DNA of 64,000 nt from Shewanella algicola (GCF_014648035.1 NZ_BMQI01000001.1:1-64000); one strand, 5' to 3'; shown: positions 48,449-57,615, counted from the stretch's first letter. Notes: a model not told the origin generated them from the letters alone. Made by a program: numbers and translations.

Positions 48449-50341
48449 GTGAGTAAATTAGAACAATTTCAGAGTTTTATTCGTAGCAACGGTAAAGTAC
48501 TCACTGGTGTCGATGTGCCAGTAAAATTAAGTCATGAACAAGTCAAACTGCCGCAACTTAAGTTTACTTTTGGCTGGACGATTGAAGTCGGAGTGAGTGA
48601 ACATCAACATGGTGGTCATTGTCCTTCAGGGATTAAATCTGGCAGTGCAGCAAATGCACGAGACTATGCTCATGACAAAGCCAAAGAATACGCTAGCGGA
48701 CAAAATGCGCTGTTTAATGAACGGTTTTTAAACATTTTAGGCCCAGATATTACCAGCAATTTTTTAATCCGCAACAGAGGGCTTAAATCTGCGCCAGAGA
48801 CCTATGTAGGCAGTAAGATTTGCTACAACTGTAGCGGCTCAGGCAGTCAAAGCTGTTCCGGCTGTTATGGTTCTGGCAAAAACAGCTGCCATGGTTGTAG
48901 TGGTACAGGGCGCGTCAGTACATCGCGTTACGATAGTCACAATAATCGTACTGTTTATACAACAGAGTCATGCACATCTTGTTGGGGCAGCGGTAAAAAA
49001 ACCTGCAATAGCTGTGGTGGTTCTGGTTCTGTAACGTGTAGCACTTGTAGCGGTGGCGGTTACCTTTATTACAGTTACACCATTGATGGTGATGCCAAGC
49101 GCAGTACGAAGTGGGCTTATAACAGCAATGATTACCACGAATGGACCTCTGAGTTTGTTAAAAATAACGGCTTAAACTTGGTTTACCATTTAACCGATAT
49201 TACTGAGGTCGATGTTGACGGCGCTTTAGATGGTTGTACGTTTATCTATGCTTTTACCGCTAAACTGCCAACCTTACAATTTACCGCGACCATTGATAAC
49301 ACCGACACAAAAATGTGTTTTGCCGGCAAAAAAGACACCACCCATAATGCAGGTGGTGTTTATGATCCTGCGGTATGGCGTGTGGCGCAAAAAATGACAG
49401 GCAAAAGCCAGGCAGATGACAAAGCCGTGTTAGCAACGCCTGCAATAAAAGACATTATCGAAGCCGATGCCACCAACACCCAAATTGCCTTATTAACCGA
49501 AAATTGGGTATCAACAGACATTAAAGATGCGGTTATATCGAATTACCAAAACTTGGTCAGCACATTAAAAAAACAAAGTGTTAAGGGTATTGCACCCAAC
49601 ATGTTGTTAAGTTTGATTAAATACACTTATCTGTTCTTTGTTTTGGGCATGTTAATCGCGTTGTTATTCCCCTCTTTTGCAGCCGAATCTGGCTACCGTA
49701 TGAGCGTTACACAAGTGCCAGAATGGATGCTTGCCCTATTAACAATGAAATTTGGATTATTTGGACTGCCCGCCTTGGCTAACTATGCTTTTGTATTCGG
49801 TTTGCTGTGGTTAAGCTACCAAGGCGTTAAAAAGTGGTATTGGAAAAACATCAGTAACACCAAGATTTGGCTATTAGCTATCACTATTACCTTATTGTTC
49901 CCCCACATTGCATTGTCAATTTATTACAATACGTTAGCACTGCTTAATGACTCCCCTGCCATTGCCAGCACTCTTGTCTGCGGTTCACTATTAGTGGGTA
50001 TCTACTTGATGGTCATTGGGGTTAAGTGGCCACAAAAGTGGTATAGCAAATTGCTGGGATTAGTGGCCGCTGTAGGTATTTATTGCGCTATTCAATATGG
50101 GTTTTATGCAATCAACCCAACTTATGCGTTTATTGCCGATCATGCCCATTACAACCGAGAAGTGAACAAGTTATTGACCTCTGGCGTACATTTTATGCAG
50201 ATAAATATTGTTGAGTGGAGCTTATTATCCATTAGCTTTACATACTTTTTAACTCGAAGACGCTTTTGGTTAAAAGCCAAAACCATGGTGGCTGATTACG
50301 ATAGCCCAGTATTGTTAAAATCAATGAATATGGATAAATAA
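48449..50341 (+). CDS. Membrane protein with six DnaJ-type zinc-finger motifs, unknown
   Basis: About 630 residues. Residues 1-115 form a soluble domain of unknown type. Residues about 125-210 carry six CxxCxGxG-type motifs (CYNCSGSG, CSGCYGSG, CHGCSGTG, CTSCWGSG, CNSCGGSG, CSTCSGGG), where DnaJ has four; no J domain is present. After a beta-rich stretch, about six membrane segments fill residues 390-620. The GTG at 48449, with AGGA 8 bases upstream, is preferred; the ATG at 48440 overlaps that site. The zinc centre may bind unfolded protein or act in redox or assembly, which is inference. Last gene of the module. Confidence 0.82.
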   Translation: MSKLEQFQSFIRSNGKVLTGVDVPVKLSHEQVKLPQLKFTFGWTIEVGVSEHQHGGHCPSGIKSGSAANARDYAHDKAKEYASGQNALFNERFLNILGPDITSNFLIRNRGLKSAPETYVGSKICYNCSGSGSQSCSGCYGSGKNSCHGCSGTGRVSTSRYDSHNNRTVYTTESCTSCWGSGKKTCNSCGGSGSVTCSTCSGGGYLYYSYTIDGDAKRSTKWAYNSNDYHEWTSEFVKNNGLNLVYHLTDITEVDVDGALDGCTFIYAFTAKLPTLQFTATIDNTDTKMCFAGKKDTTHNAGGVYDPAVWRVAQKMTGKSQADDKAVLATPAIKDIIEADATNTQIALLTENWVSTDIKDAVISNYQNLVSTLKKQSVKGIAPNMLLSLIKYTYLFFVLGMLIALLFPSFAAESGYRMSVTQVPEWMLALLTMKFGLFGLPALANYAFVFGLLWLSYQGVKKWYWKNISNTKIWLLAITITLLFPHIALSIYYNTLALLNDSPAIASTLVCGSLLVGIYLMVIGVKWPQKWYSKLLGLVAAVGIYCAIQYGFYAINPTYAFIADHAHYNREVNKLLTSGVHFMQINIVEWSLLSISFTYFLTRRRFWLKAKTMVADYDSPVLLKSMNMDK

Positions 50342-50480
50342 ACTAATGCGTTTTGAATGGATATGAAGCATACATTAGCACTAAGTAAACCTATGCTTTC
50401 ATATCTATTCAGAACGCGATAGTCTAGCCAGAATATTTTGTTATTAATTGCATTTGTAAGTGATGGAGTGCTCCCTACCT

Positions 50481-51176
50481 ATGAGTATCATGCGTTTTAT
50501 GACGAACACCGACAATCGCCCTGTTACGTCAACCTCTTCTGCACGCATTAGTTATTTTGCCACCCCTACTGAATTACAAGAGCCTTTGTTTGATAGCTCA
50601 GGCATGAGCCGTGATAATATTCGTCGTCACGTTAGGCAAGAGCGCAACAGCTTATCAACAGAAGAGCAAAGCCAATTGGCATTAATAGCCAGCAGACATA
50701 TGCTTGCAGAAATTCAGGCGCAATCAGCACAACATGTGGCCGTGTATTTAACCCATGACGGCGAGTTAGCGACACAAAAATTGATTGATGCGCTATGGGA
50801 GTTAAACATTAATGTTTACTTGCCGCTTATCCATCCATTTTGCAAAGGTCACTTGTTATTTGTACGTTACGATCGTGACTCGGTGATGGTTAAAAACCAA
50901 TACGGTATTAGCGAACCTAAACTCAATGTGCAGCATGTCATCACCGTTGAGCAACTCGATATGATTATCACTCCTATGGTGGCATTTGATGAACACGGTA
51001 ATCGAATGGGCATGGGTGGCGGTTACTACGATCGCACCTTAGCCCAAGTCGTTAATAACAAACCTTTGGCCGTTGGTTTTGCTCACGACTGTCAGGAAGT
51101 GAGCCAGGTACCAACCGACTTTTGGGATGTGCCGTTGCCAGTGATAATTACCCCAACGAGAAGATTAGCTATTTAA
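50481..51176 (+). CDS. ygfA: 5-formyltetrahydrofolate cyclo-ligase family
   Basis: About 231 residues. It converts 5-formyl-THF to 5,10-methenyl-THF using ATP. The N-terminal RDNIRRHVRQERNSLS and the phosphate/Mg loop GNRMGMGGGYYDRTLA are the family signatures. Family members are usually nearer 190 residues; the first 45 here are unlike them, so the start is uncertain (ATG at 50463, 50481 or 50500; GGAG lies 12 bases before 50481). In E. coli this gene is cotranscribed with ssrS; here three genes lie between. Functionally linked to the nearby gcv genes by folate. Confidence 0.88.
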   Translation: MSIMRFMTNTDNRPVTSTSSARISYFATPTELQEPLFDSSGMSRDNIRRHVRQERNSLSTEEQSQLALIASRHMLAEIQAQSAQHVAVYLTHDGELATQKLIDALWELNINVYLPLIHPFCKGHLLFVRYDRDSVMVKNQYGISEPKLNVQHVITVEQLDMIITPMVAFDEHGNRMGMGGGYYDRTLAQVVNNKPLAVGFAHDCQEVSQVPTDFWDVPLPVIITPTRRLAI

Positions 51177-51190
51177 AATCGTTTCTTAAT

Positions 51191-51229
51191 AAAAAGCCCC
51201 ATCAATACACGTTATTGATGGGGCTTTTT
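51191..51229. terminator. Bidirectional terminator
   Basis: A perfect 17-bp stem (51191-51207 with 51213-51229) around a 5-base loop, with A- and T-runs at its ends, between convergent ygfA and the sulfhydrylase gene. Confidence 0.93.
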
Positions 51230-51256
51230 AGTTAAATGATTAGACTAAAAGTGAGC

Positions 51257-52564
51257 TTATACAATCGCCTTATCTAATGCCTGGCTTACATCAGCAATAA
51301 TATCGTCGATATGCTCAATACCTACTGAAATACGCACTAAGTCTTCTGATACACCGGCCTTGGCAAGCTCTGCACCGCTGAGTTGGCGGTGAGTGGTACT
51401 AGCAGGGTGACAAGCTAGCGATTTAGCATCGCCGATGTTGACTAAACGCAGCACCATTTGCAGCGCATCAATAAACTTACCACCAGCAATTTTACCTGCT
51501 TCTGCATCAGCAGATTTAATCCCAAAACTAATAATACCTGAAGCTTTACCGCCAGTGATTTTTTGACAAGTTGCATGATGCGGGCTGTCTGGCAGCGCTG
51601 CGTAATTGACCCAGCTAACACTTGGGTGTTTTTGTAAAAACTCAGCCAGCGCAAGGGCATTACTGCAATGGCGCTCCATACGTAGGCTAAGGGTTTCGAG
51701 CCCTTGTAGTAGCAAAAATGCACTTTGTGGCGACAAGGCTGCACCAGTATTACGCAGTGGTACTACACGGCAACGGCCAATATAGGCTGCTGGGCCAAAG
51801 GCATCGGTGTATACCACGCCGTGATAAGACGGATCGGGCTCATTGAGAATTGCAAAACGTTCTTTATTAGCAACCCAATCAAACTTACCTGAGTCAATAA
51901 TCACCCCACCAATAGTGGTGCCGTGACCGCCAATGTATTTGGTCAATGAATGGATAACAATGTCGGCGCCGTGATCAAACGCGCGGCACAATACCGGTGT
52001 CGCCACGGTATTATCAACAATTAGTGGCACCCCATGTTTATGGGCAATATCGGCCAAACGCTGTAAATCGACGATGTTACCAGCTGGGTTACCAATCGAT
52101 TCGCAGAATAGTGCTTTGGTTTTATCGTCAATTAATGCATCTAAACCGTCAAAGTCATCAAACGCGGCCATGCGCACTTCAACGCCCTGGCGCGGCAGAG
52201 TATGAGCAAATAAGTTATAGGTGCCGCCATACAGTTGGCTAGTGCTAACAATGTTATCGCCGACTTGAGTGAGTGCTTGAATCGCATAGGTGATCGCCGC
52301 CATACCCGATGCAACAGCAAGTGCACCAATACCGCCTTCGATAGCGGCTAAGCGTTGCTCTAATACACTGGTGGTTGGGTTCATGATACGGGTATAAATA
52401 TTACCTGCGACTTTGAGGTCGAATAGGTCTGCGCCATGCTGGGTATCGTCAAAGGTGTAAGAGGTGGTTTGGTAAATCGGCACTGCCGCAGCTTTAGTCG
52501 TAGCTTCAGACTCGTAGCCATAATGTAATGCCAGTGATTCCAGCTTCATGTTTTCTGCAGACAT
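51257..52564 (-). CDS. metY: O-acetylhomoserine sulfhydrylase
   Basis: 435 residues, a PLP enzyme of the Cys/Met metabolism family that makes homocysteine from O-acetylhomoserine and sulfide. The PLP lysine is in IVIHSLTKYIGGHGT; SGMAAITYAIQAL, IGNPAGNIVDL and the YTRIMNPTTSVLEQRLAAIEGG opening match MetY rather than the shorter cystathionine gamma-synthase. An upstream inverted repeat and a MetJ-box-like sequence support methionine control. GGAAG precedes the ATG. Confidence 0.92.
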   Translation of the reverse strand: MSAENMKLESLALHYGYESEATTKAAAVPIYQTTSYTFDDTQHGADLFDLKVAGNIYTRIMNPTTSVLEQRLAAIEGGIGALAVASGMAAITYAIQALTQVGDNIVSTSQLYGGTYNLFAHTLPRQGVEVRMAAFDDFDGLDALIDDKTKALFCESIGNPAGNIVDLQRLADIAHKHGVPLIVDNTVATPVLCRAFDHGADIVIHSLTKYIGGHGTTIGGVIIDSGKFDWVANKERFAILNEPDPSYHGVVYTDAFGPAAYIGRCRVVPLRNTGAALSPQSAFLLLQGLETLSLRMERHCSNALALAEFLQKHPSVSWVNYAALPDSPHHATCQKITGGKASGIISFGIKSADAEAGKIAGGKFIDALQMVLRLVNIGDAKSLACHPASTTHRQLSGAELAKAGVSEDLVRISVGIEHIDDIIADVSQALDKAIV

Positions 52565-52580
52565 AGTGACTTCCTTTCGA

Positions 52581-52624
52581 TAATTGCTAGTGTAAATGTT
52601 GATTAATATCTACACTAGCAATTA
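52581..52624. promoter_or_regulatory. 14-bp inverted repeat in the metY leader
   Basis: TAATTGCTAGTGTA (52581-52594) and its exact complement at 52611-52624, with a 16-base spacer, end about 17 bases before the metY start. In RNA it would form a strong hairpin next to the ribosome-binding site; it has no T-run. Possible operator or translational control element. Confidence 0.55.
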
Positions 52625-52639
52625 GCCATCTAGAAGTCT
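52624..52639. promoter_or_regulatory. Candidate MetJ box (two met-boxes)
   Basis: AGCCATCT followed directly by AGAAGTCT; against the consensus AGACGTCT repeated twice, 13 of 16 positions match. It lies about 60-75 bases upstream of metY, where the MetJ repressor with S-adenosylmethionine would block transcription. Confidence 0.5.
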
Positions 52640-52715
52640 ATAGTAAGTTACAGCGAAATGTTGATTTGCATATCGCGGCAACATTGTCACTTAAGTTTCT
52701 GGGGATTGTTGAAGC

Positions 52716-53444
52716 CTATTTTAACTGCCTGCCACCATCTACAGCATAACTGCGGCCAGTGACGTAATGGCTGCTTTGTAGATAATCGATAAGGTTAATA
52801 ATTTCATTATTGCCGGCCTCTTTAGGCAAAATCGCTTTCGCTAATGCTTTGACTTTATAAGCATCATCGTCATCTTGGTTAAATAAAATCATCGCGGGGG
52901 CAATCGAGTTCACTTTAACGTGTGGCGCAAATAAGCTGGCAAATGACAAGGTCATATTATGCAATGCCGCTTTACTGGCCGCGTAAGCAATGTGTTTTTT
53001 ACTGCCCTTTTCGGCGACATAATCTGTGATATGAATAATGTTGCTGGCACCTATGCTGTCGTCATTGATTTTAGCGGCAGCAACCAACAATGGCGCTAAT
53101 GCAAAGTTGATTTGATAAGGCGCAGACACATGAATTTTCAACATTCTGGCCATAGTGTCACTTGGGCTTAAACCATTATTGTCTGGCAGCCAGTCTGAGG
53201 CGTTATGGATAATAGTGTCGAGGCGATCATGATGTTCATTGATGTGAGCAATAAGCTCATCAATTGCCGCGGGGTCGGTTAAGTCGCACGAATGTAAACT
53301 GGCTCCAAGCTTGCCTAACTGCTCAATACTGTCGTAATGAGTACGATAAGTGCCAATAACATGATGACCCTGGGCCAAATAATACTTAGCTAGTGCATAA
53401 CCAATGCGCTTACCTACGCCGGTGATCAGTATTGTGCGTTCCAT
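52716..53444 (-). CDS. folM: Dihydromonapterin reductase FolM
   Basis: 242 residues, short-chain dehydrogenase family. Nucleotide-binding ILITGVGKRIGYALAKYYL; catalytic YAASKAALHNM with the Tyr-x3-Lys. The C-terminal YVTGRSYAVDGGRQLK matches FolM. Reduces dihydromonapterin to tetrahydromonapterin, a cofactor for phenylalanine hydroxylase. Follows folX-folE on the same strand, but a terminator and an operator-like dyad separate it from folE, so it can be transcribed on its own. Confidence 0.9.
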   Translation of the reverse strand: MERTILITGVGKRIGYALAKYYLAQGHHVIGTYRTHYDSIEQLGKLGASLHSCDLTDPAAIDELIAHINEHHDRLDTIIHNASDWLPDNNGLSPSDTMARMLKIHVSAPYQINFALAPLLVAAAKINDDSIGASNIIHITDYVAEKGSKKHIAYAASKAALHNMTLSFASLFAPHVKVNSIAPAMILFNQDDDDAYKVKALAKAILPKEAGNNEIINLIDYLQSSHYVTGRSYAVDGGRQLK

Positions 53445-53482
53445 AGTGCTCTCTTTATGTTTGGTTAATGACTTACCCTAAA

Positions 53483-53515
53483 CTTATCATAAGCAAATTA
53501 GGTGCTTATGATAAG
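53483..53515. promoter_or_regulatory. Paired palindromic operators upstream of folM
   Basis: CTTATCATAAGC (53483-53494) and GCTTATGATAAG (53504-53515) are perfect 12-base inverted copies with a 9-base spacer. Each half also contains an 11-base palindrome, CTTATSATAAG. The two palindrome centres are 21-22 bases apart, two helical turns, which fits cooperative binding by a dimeric regulator. The protein is unknown. Confidence 0.55.
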
Positions 53516-53567
53516 CATTTATAATAAACGTTAAGGATTAAACTTTTAATACAAGGTTTGCAGCCTA

Positions 53568-53605
53568 AAAAAATGGCCTCAACTCGGGGAAGGTTGAAGC
53601 CATTA
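53568..53605 (-). terminator. Terminator of folX-folE
   Basis: An imperfect stem (AATGGCTTCAAC with GTTGAGGCCATT) and a run of seven T on the minus strand, just after the folE stop. Confidence 0.8.
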
Positions 53606-53631
53606 AATAAATGGAAGTAAACCGTATAACG

Positions 53632-54300
53632 TTACGCTAAAAATTCAGCACGACTGGCTGGATTTGCTTTAAAGCAACCGCCAAGCGCCGTGGTTTGGGT
53701 GCTTGATGAGGTGTCCATAATGCCGCGAGATTTAACACAGTAATGAGTCGCGTTTATGCTAACTGCAACATCGTCGGTTTCGAGCAAGGTTTGCAGCGCC
53801 ACTAAAATTTGTTGTGTGAGACGCTCTTGCACCTGTGGACGTTGAGCAAAAAAGCGCACAATACGGTTAATTTTAGATAAGCCAATAATGTTGCCTTTAG
53901 GAATGTAAGCCACTTTGGCCAAACCATCGATGGTAATAAAATGATGCTCGCAGGTACTCACGACACTGATGTTGCTAATTTTCACCATCTCTTCAACACC
54001 CATTTTATTGTCAATTTGAGTAATTTTAGGGAAGTTAGCGTAATCAAGGCCTGAGAAAATCTCGTTAACGTACATTTTAGCAATACGATGCGGGGTTTCA
54101 GCTAAGCTGTCGTCGGTTAAATCTAAGCCAAGTGTCGACACAACTTCAGTCATTAAGCCTTTAATACGCTGATACTTTTGCTCGCTGGTCATGTCACTTG
54201 GAATTAATGGCGTTTCAAGGCCATGGTCAACTAACGCCTGTTGAACTTTTAATGCTTCGGCTGACAACTCAGCGCGAGTTATGTCATTAATGGTGGTCAT
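53632..54300 (-). CDS. folE: GTP cyclohydrolase I
   Basis: 222 residues, same as E. coli. It opens the GTP ring to make dihydroneopterin triphosphate, the start of folate and pterin synthesis. Zinc ligands are in [12 protein letters not shown] (Cys, His) and the later Cys in [13 protein letters not shown]. The central [19 protein letters not shown] is typical. About 21 bases after folX. Confidence 0.96.
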   Translation of the reverse strand: MTTINDITRAELSAEALKVQQALVDHGLETPLIPSDMTSEQKYQRIKGLMTEVVSTLGLDLTDDSLAETPHRIAKMYVNEIFSGLDYANFPKITQIDNKMGVEEMVKISNISVVSTCEHHFITIDGLAKVAYIPKGNIIGLSKINRIVRFFAQRPQVQERLTQQILVALQTLLETDDVAVSINATHYCVKSRGIMDTSSSTQTTALGGCFKANPASRAEFLA

Positions 54301-54321
54301 AATAACATCCTTAATAATAGG

Positions 54322-54684
54322 TTAGGCTTGATACTCTAAAGACAAAGAAACAGAGTCGGCAAAACGCAGTGCATGGGGTTTATCAATAGTCACTCGAGCT
54401 AGGGTTACGCTTGGATGCTCACGACAAATGTCGAGCACGTCGGCCACCAGTTTTTCGAGTAATAAGAACCGTCCTTCTTCTACATGCTGAATCACTTTTT
54501 TAGTGATTATCTTGTAGTTTAGTGCATCGGCAACATCATCGGTTTGGAACGATCGATCCGCTGGATAATGGATCTCAATGTTGATCACCACATCTTGCTG
54601 TTTTTCGCGTTCGTCTTGATTAAACCCAATAAAGGTGCGTAAACGTAAATTGGTGACGTTAATAATAGCTTGGCTTAATGGCAT
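54322..54684 (-). CDS. folX: Dihydroneopterin triphosphate 2'-epimerase FolX
   Basis: 120 residues, the length of FolX. The FolB/FolX fold signature is [27 protein letters not shown], with the [26 protein letters not shown] helix carrying the catalytic Glu. Followed closely by folE, and then folM, so the set makes tetrahydromonapterin; this favours FolX over FolB. Confidence 0.92.
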   Translation of the reverse strand: MPLSQAIINVTNLRLRTFIGFNQDEREKQQDVVINIEIHYPADRSFQTDDVADALNYKIITKKVIQHVEEGRFLLLEKLVADVLDICREHPSVTLARVTIDKPHALRFADSVSLSLEYQA

Positions 54685-54737
54685 TATTTAGCCCTAGTGG
54701 ATTGTTTTTAATCTATACGCCAGGCTGAAATAAAAAG

Positions 54738-54777
54738 ATCATAAATCTAAAACGATCATGCGGATCGTTAAATGATC
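54738..54777. promoter_or_regulatory. GATC cluster and nested dyads in the divergent folX promoter
   Basis: Four GATC sites lie within 40 bases (54738, 54754, 54763, 54774). AACGATC-N5-GATCGTT (54751-54757, 54763-54769) is a perfect dyad, flanked by a wider GATCAT/ATGATC pair. It lies between folX and the DCC-family gene. Confidence 0.5.
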
Positions 54778-54854
54778 AATGCTAATCACAATAAAGGTAA
54801 ACTAGCTTGGGAGCTGGTGCGTACAATCTCAATACAAGCGATACGAGGTGAATA

Positions 54855-55244
54855 ATGGAACTGACAATATTTTACGATGGCACTTGCCCGCTGTGCCTCA
54901 ATGAAATGCAGCAATTAAAACGCTACGACAGCTTAAACCGCATCGGGCTTGAAGACATTAACGCTGCAGATATTAATCAGCGATTCCCTGATTTAGATGT
55001 CGTGCAAGCCAATACCATATTGCATGGCCTGCAAGCCGATGGCACCTGGCTTTATGGTTTAGACGTGACAGCTAAGGCATGGGGATTAACAGGTAAACAC
55101 GGTTGGATAAAAATGCTGCGCCTGCCCGTGATTAAACCTGTGGCAGACCTCGCGTATTTGGCATTTGCGCGAAATCGCTACCGGATATCGTATTTACTGA
55201 CCGGCAAAAAACGGTGCGACACAGGCAGTTGTAACATTAAATAA
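54855..55244 (+). CDS. DCC-family (DUF393) thiol-disulfide protein
   Basis: 129 residues. The N-terminal FYDGTCPLCLNEMQQLKRYD carries the family motif with a CxxC (CPLC), suggesting redox activity in a thioredoxin-like fold. The C-terminus has two further cysteines (CDTGSC). Cytosolic. 11 bases before the next gene, so the two are cotranscribed; divergent from folX. Confidence 0.88.
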   Translation: MELTIFYDGTCPLCLNEMQQLKRYDSLNRIGLEDINAADINQRFPDLDVVQANTILHGLQADGTWLYGLDVTAKAWGLTGKHGWIKMLRLPVIKPVADLAYLAFARNRYRISYLLTGKKRCDTGSCNIK

Positions 55245-55255
55245 AGGCAAAGCGC

Positions 55256-56116
55256 ATGAGCGATCCAACGACTACTGAAACCATTATTGTAATTGGGGCG
55301 TCATCTTTTATTGCCCAAGGCTTTATCGAGCAAGCTTGTCATCAACACGCAAAGCAACTGCAGCCAAACTCACCTGTCGCAGAGCCGTTACAAATCATCA
55401 CGGTTAGCCGTCAGGCCAGCATTAAGTTGCCTGTATTAATGGGCCGCGAATTAACGGACAGTGAACTAGCGGGACGTATTAACCACCAGCACTTTAGCTG
55501 TGATTATCAACAAGCCTCAATAGAACAATGTGTTAGCGATATTGCGAAGATTGCAGGCACAGTGACTCGCATAGTGATGTGTAATGGCATTTTGCACAGT
55601 AAAAACCAGCACATCAGCACAAACGAACCAGGCTTAATGCCCGAGAAACGCATTGAAGATATTGATGCACATTCGTTAGAACAGCTGTTTTATGCCAACA
55701 GTATTGTACCCATGTTATGGCTAAGCGCTCTCACCCCATTGTTGTCGCAACCTCGTCATAAAGTCAGCGCTGAGCAAAAATGTGTTATCAGTATATTAAG
55801 TGCCAGAGTCGGAAGTATTTCAGATAATCGCCTCGGCGGTTGGTATGGTTATCGCGCCTCAAAAGCGGCATTAAACATGCTCATTAAAACCACGGCAGTG
55901 GAATATGCCAGACGCCTTAAACGCGTGAAGCTGATTGCGTTTCACCCCGGCACCACCGACACGCCATTATCAAAACCCTTTCAAGCCAATGTGACTCAAG
56001 GCAAACTCTTTACCCCTGCCTTTGTCGCCAGCCAGTTACAGCAAATTATGGATAACAGTGAGCCCAACGGCGAAGCCAGCTACCTCGACTGGCAAGGCGA
56101 GCCGATTAACTGGTAA
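55256..56116 (+). CDS. Short-chain dehydrogenase/reductase
   Basis: 286 residues. The nucleotide-binding turn is VIGASSFIAQGFIEQ, less Gly-rich than usual. The catalytic Tyr-x3-Lys is YRASKAALNM, with the Ser in SILSARVGSIS. FHPGTTDTPLSKPFQANV matches the subgroup often annotated as C-factor-like or CsgA-like SDRs. Substrate unknown. Follows the DCC-family gene by 11 bases and ends near a terminator. Confidence 0.88.
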   Translation: MSDPTTTETIIVIGASSFIAQGFIEQACHQHAKQLQPNSPVAEPLQIITVSRQASIKLPVLMGRELTDSELAGRINHQHFSCDYQQASIEQCVSDIAKIAGTVTRIVMCNGILHSKNQHISTNEPGLMPEKRIEDIDAHSLEQLFYANSIVPMLWLSALTPLLSQPRHKVSAEQKCVISILSARVGSISDNRLGGWYGYRASKAALNMLIKTTAVEYARRLKRVKLIAFHPGTTDTPLSKPFQANVTQGKLFTPAFVASQLQQIMDNSEPNGEASYLDWQGEPINW

Positions 56117-56148
56117 TTTTGGTTAACGAGATATGTAAAAAACCAAAA

Positions 56149-56177
56149 AAAACGCGAAGCCATTAGCTTCGCGTTTT
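56149..56177. terminator. Bidirectional terminator
   Basis: AAAACGCGAAGC pairs with GCTTCGCGTTTT around a 5-base loop, between the convergent SDR and mdh genes. Confidence 0.92.
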
Positions 56178-56195
56178 AGTGCTTCGATTTGTTAA

Positions 56196-57131
56196 TTACT
56201 TAACAAATTCAACGCCTAATTTAATGTCACCTTTAAGAGTGTCTAGCATTGCATCGCGAGCGTTAGCTTCAAATGCGCTGATGTCACCGTAAGGTAATAC
56301 TTTTTCTACGCCGTTTTTGCCAAGTACTACTGGCTGTGCGAAGAATTCAGCGTGCTCACTGCCGCCGTCAACATAGGCACATTCAACCACATTGGCTTCG
56401 CCTTGTAGACCACGTACCAATGATAAACCGAAGCGACATGCTGCTTGGCCCATTGATAATGTTGCGCTACCGCCACCGGCTTTAGCTTCAACAACTTCAG
56501 TACCTGCGTTTTGAATGCGAGTTGTCATTGCGGCAACTTCTTCATCAGTGAAAGTTACACCCTCAACCTGAGAAAGTAGTGGCAGAATAGTCACGCCGCT
56601 GTGACCGCCGATAACGTTAACTTTAACGTCAGCAACGTTTAAGCCTTTAAGCTCAGCGATAAAGGTTTCGCTGCGGATAACGTCAAGCGTAGTGATACCG
56701 AATAAACGGTTTTTGTCATACACACCAGCATTTTTCAATACTTCAGCAGCAATCGCTACCGTGGTGTTAACTGGGTTAGTAATAATACCCACTAATGCTT
56801 TAGGGCAAGTTACAGCCACTTTTTCCATTAGGTTACGTACGATGCCAGCGTTGATGTTGAATAGATCTGAACGATCCATACCAGGCTTACGCGCGACACC
56901 AGCAGACATTAATACGACGTCAGCATCAACTAATGCTGCCGTTGGATCTTCACCAGCAAAACCTTTTACTTCTACGTCTGTTGGGATGTGACTTAAGTCA
57001 ACCGCAACACCAGGAGTAACAGGAGCGATGTCATATAGAGACAACTTTGAGCCCGCAGGCAGTTGAGTTTTTAACAGTAAAGCTAGCGCCTGGCCGATAC
57101 CACCAGCAGCACCTAATACAGCAACTTTCAT
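56196..57131 (-). CDS. mdh: Malate dehydrogenase
   Basis: 311 residues from the ATG at 57131, which follows GGAGA; the in-frame start at 57146 is rejected. NAD-binding [20 protein letters not shown]; substrate Args in [15 protein letters not shown]; catalytic His in [14 protein letters not shown]. Oxidises malate to oxaloacetate in the TCA cycle, and takes the malate made by glcB. Unlike several relatives, no argR lies upstream. Confidence 0.97.
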   Translation of the reverse strand: MKVAVLGAAGGIGQALALLLKTQLPAGSKLSLYDIAPVTPGVAVDLSHIPTDVEVKGFAGEDPTAALVDADVVLMSAGVARKPGMDRSDLFNINAGIVRNLMEKVAVTCPKALVGIITNPVNTTVAIAAEVLKNAGVYDKNRLFGITTLDVIRSETFIAELKGLNVADVKVNVIGGHSGVTILPLLSQVEGVTFTDEEVAAMTTRIQNAGTEVVEAKAGGGSATLSMGQAACRFGLSLVRGLQGEANVVECAYVDGGSEHAEFFAQPVVLGKNGVEKVLPYGDISAFEANARDAMLDTLKGDIKLGVEFVK

Positions 57132-57615
57132 AATTATCTCCATCAATTTATGCAGTTTGTGACATTGATCTAAATTGTCGTGGCGTCACATTACTGCATC
57201 GTCACAATAATTTCAATTATACGTTAGTGGACAGTGGTAAATAAGTGAGCGCTAATAAGGTTTAAGCTGAAGTTTGTGCATGAATTATGCTCAACGTTAT
57301 CCTCATTATGGAGCGAAATCCCTTATCAATATCACTACTTTTGTTGGCAACTGTCAGTCATTTTATATGTATAAATATGCACCAGCTGTTCGATTTAAGC
57401 TTAAAACAAAGGCGCGGTAAGCCATTATTGCCAGCGCCATGTTTACTTACTGACGCAATCCCCCCGTTAACGCGCATGTTATACCGCGTGTTTGGCCATA
57501 CCCTCTTACTAAACAATGTCATTTTGGCGTACACTAAAGCTGCCGGGGGCGAATAAATAAAAAATTCAATAGCCACTGCTGCATTCCTCAATATCCAATT
57601 ACTTACGAGAATTTC
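57132..57615. other. Intergenic region upstream of mdh, with a CRP-like site
   Basis: About 480 bases. TGTGACATTGATCTAA at 57158-57173 matches the CRP half-sites at 8 of 10 positions, placed about 27 bases upstream of the mdh start. A frame at 57287-57556 has no recognisable content and I do not call it a gene. No argR or remnant of it is evident. Confidence 0.4.

Noticed and set aside
57287..57556. 89-residue frame upstream of the GNAT gene
   Set aside because: No recognisable domain, no ribosome-binding site, and composition unlike a coding sequence. The opposite-strand frame is no better.
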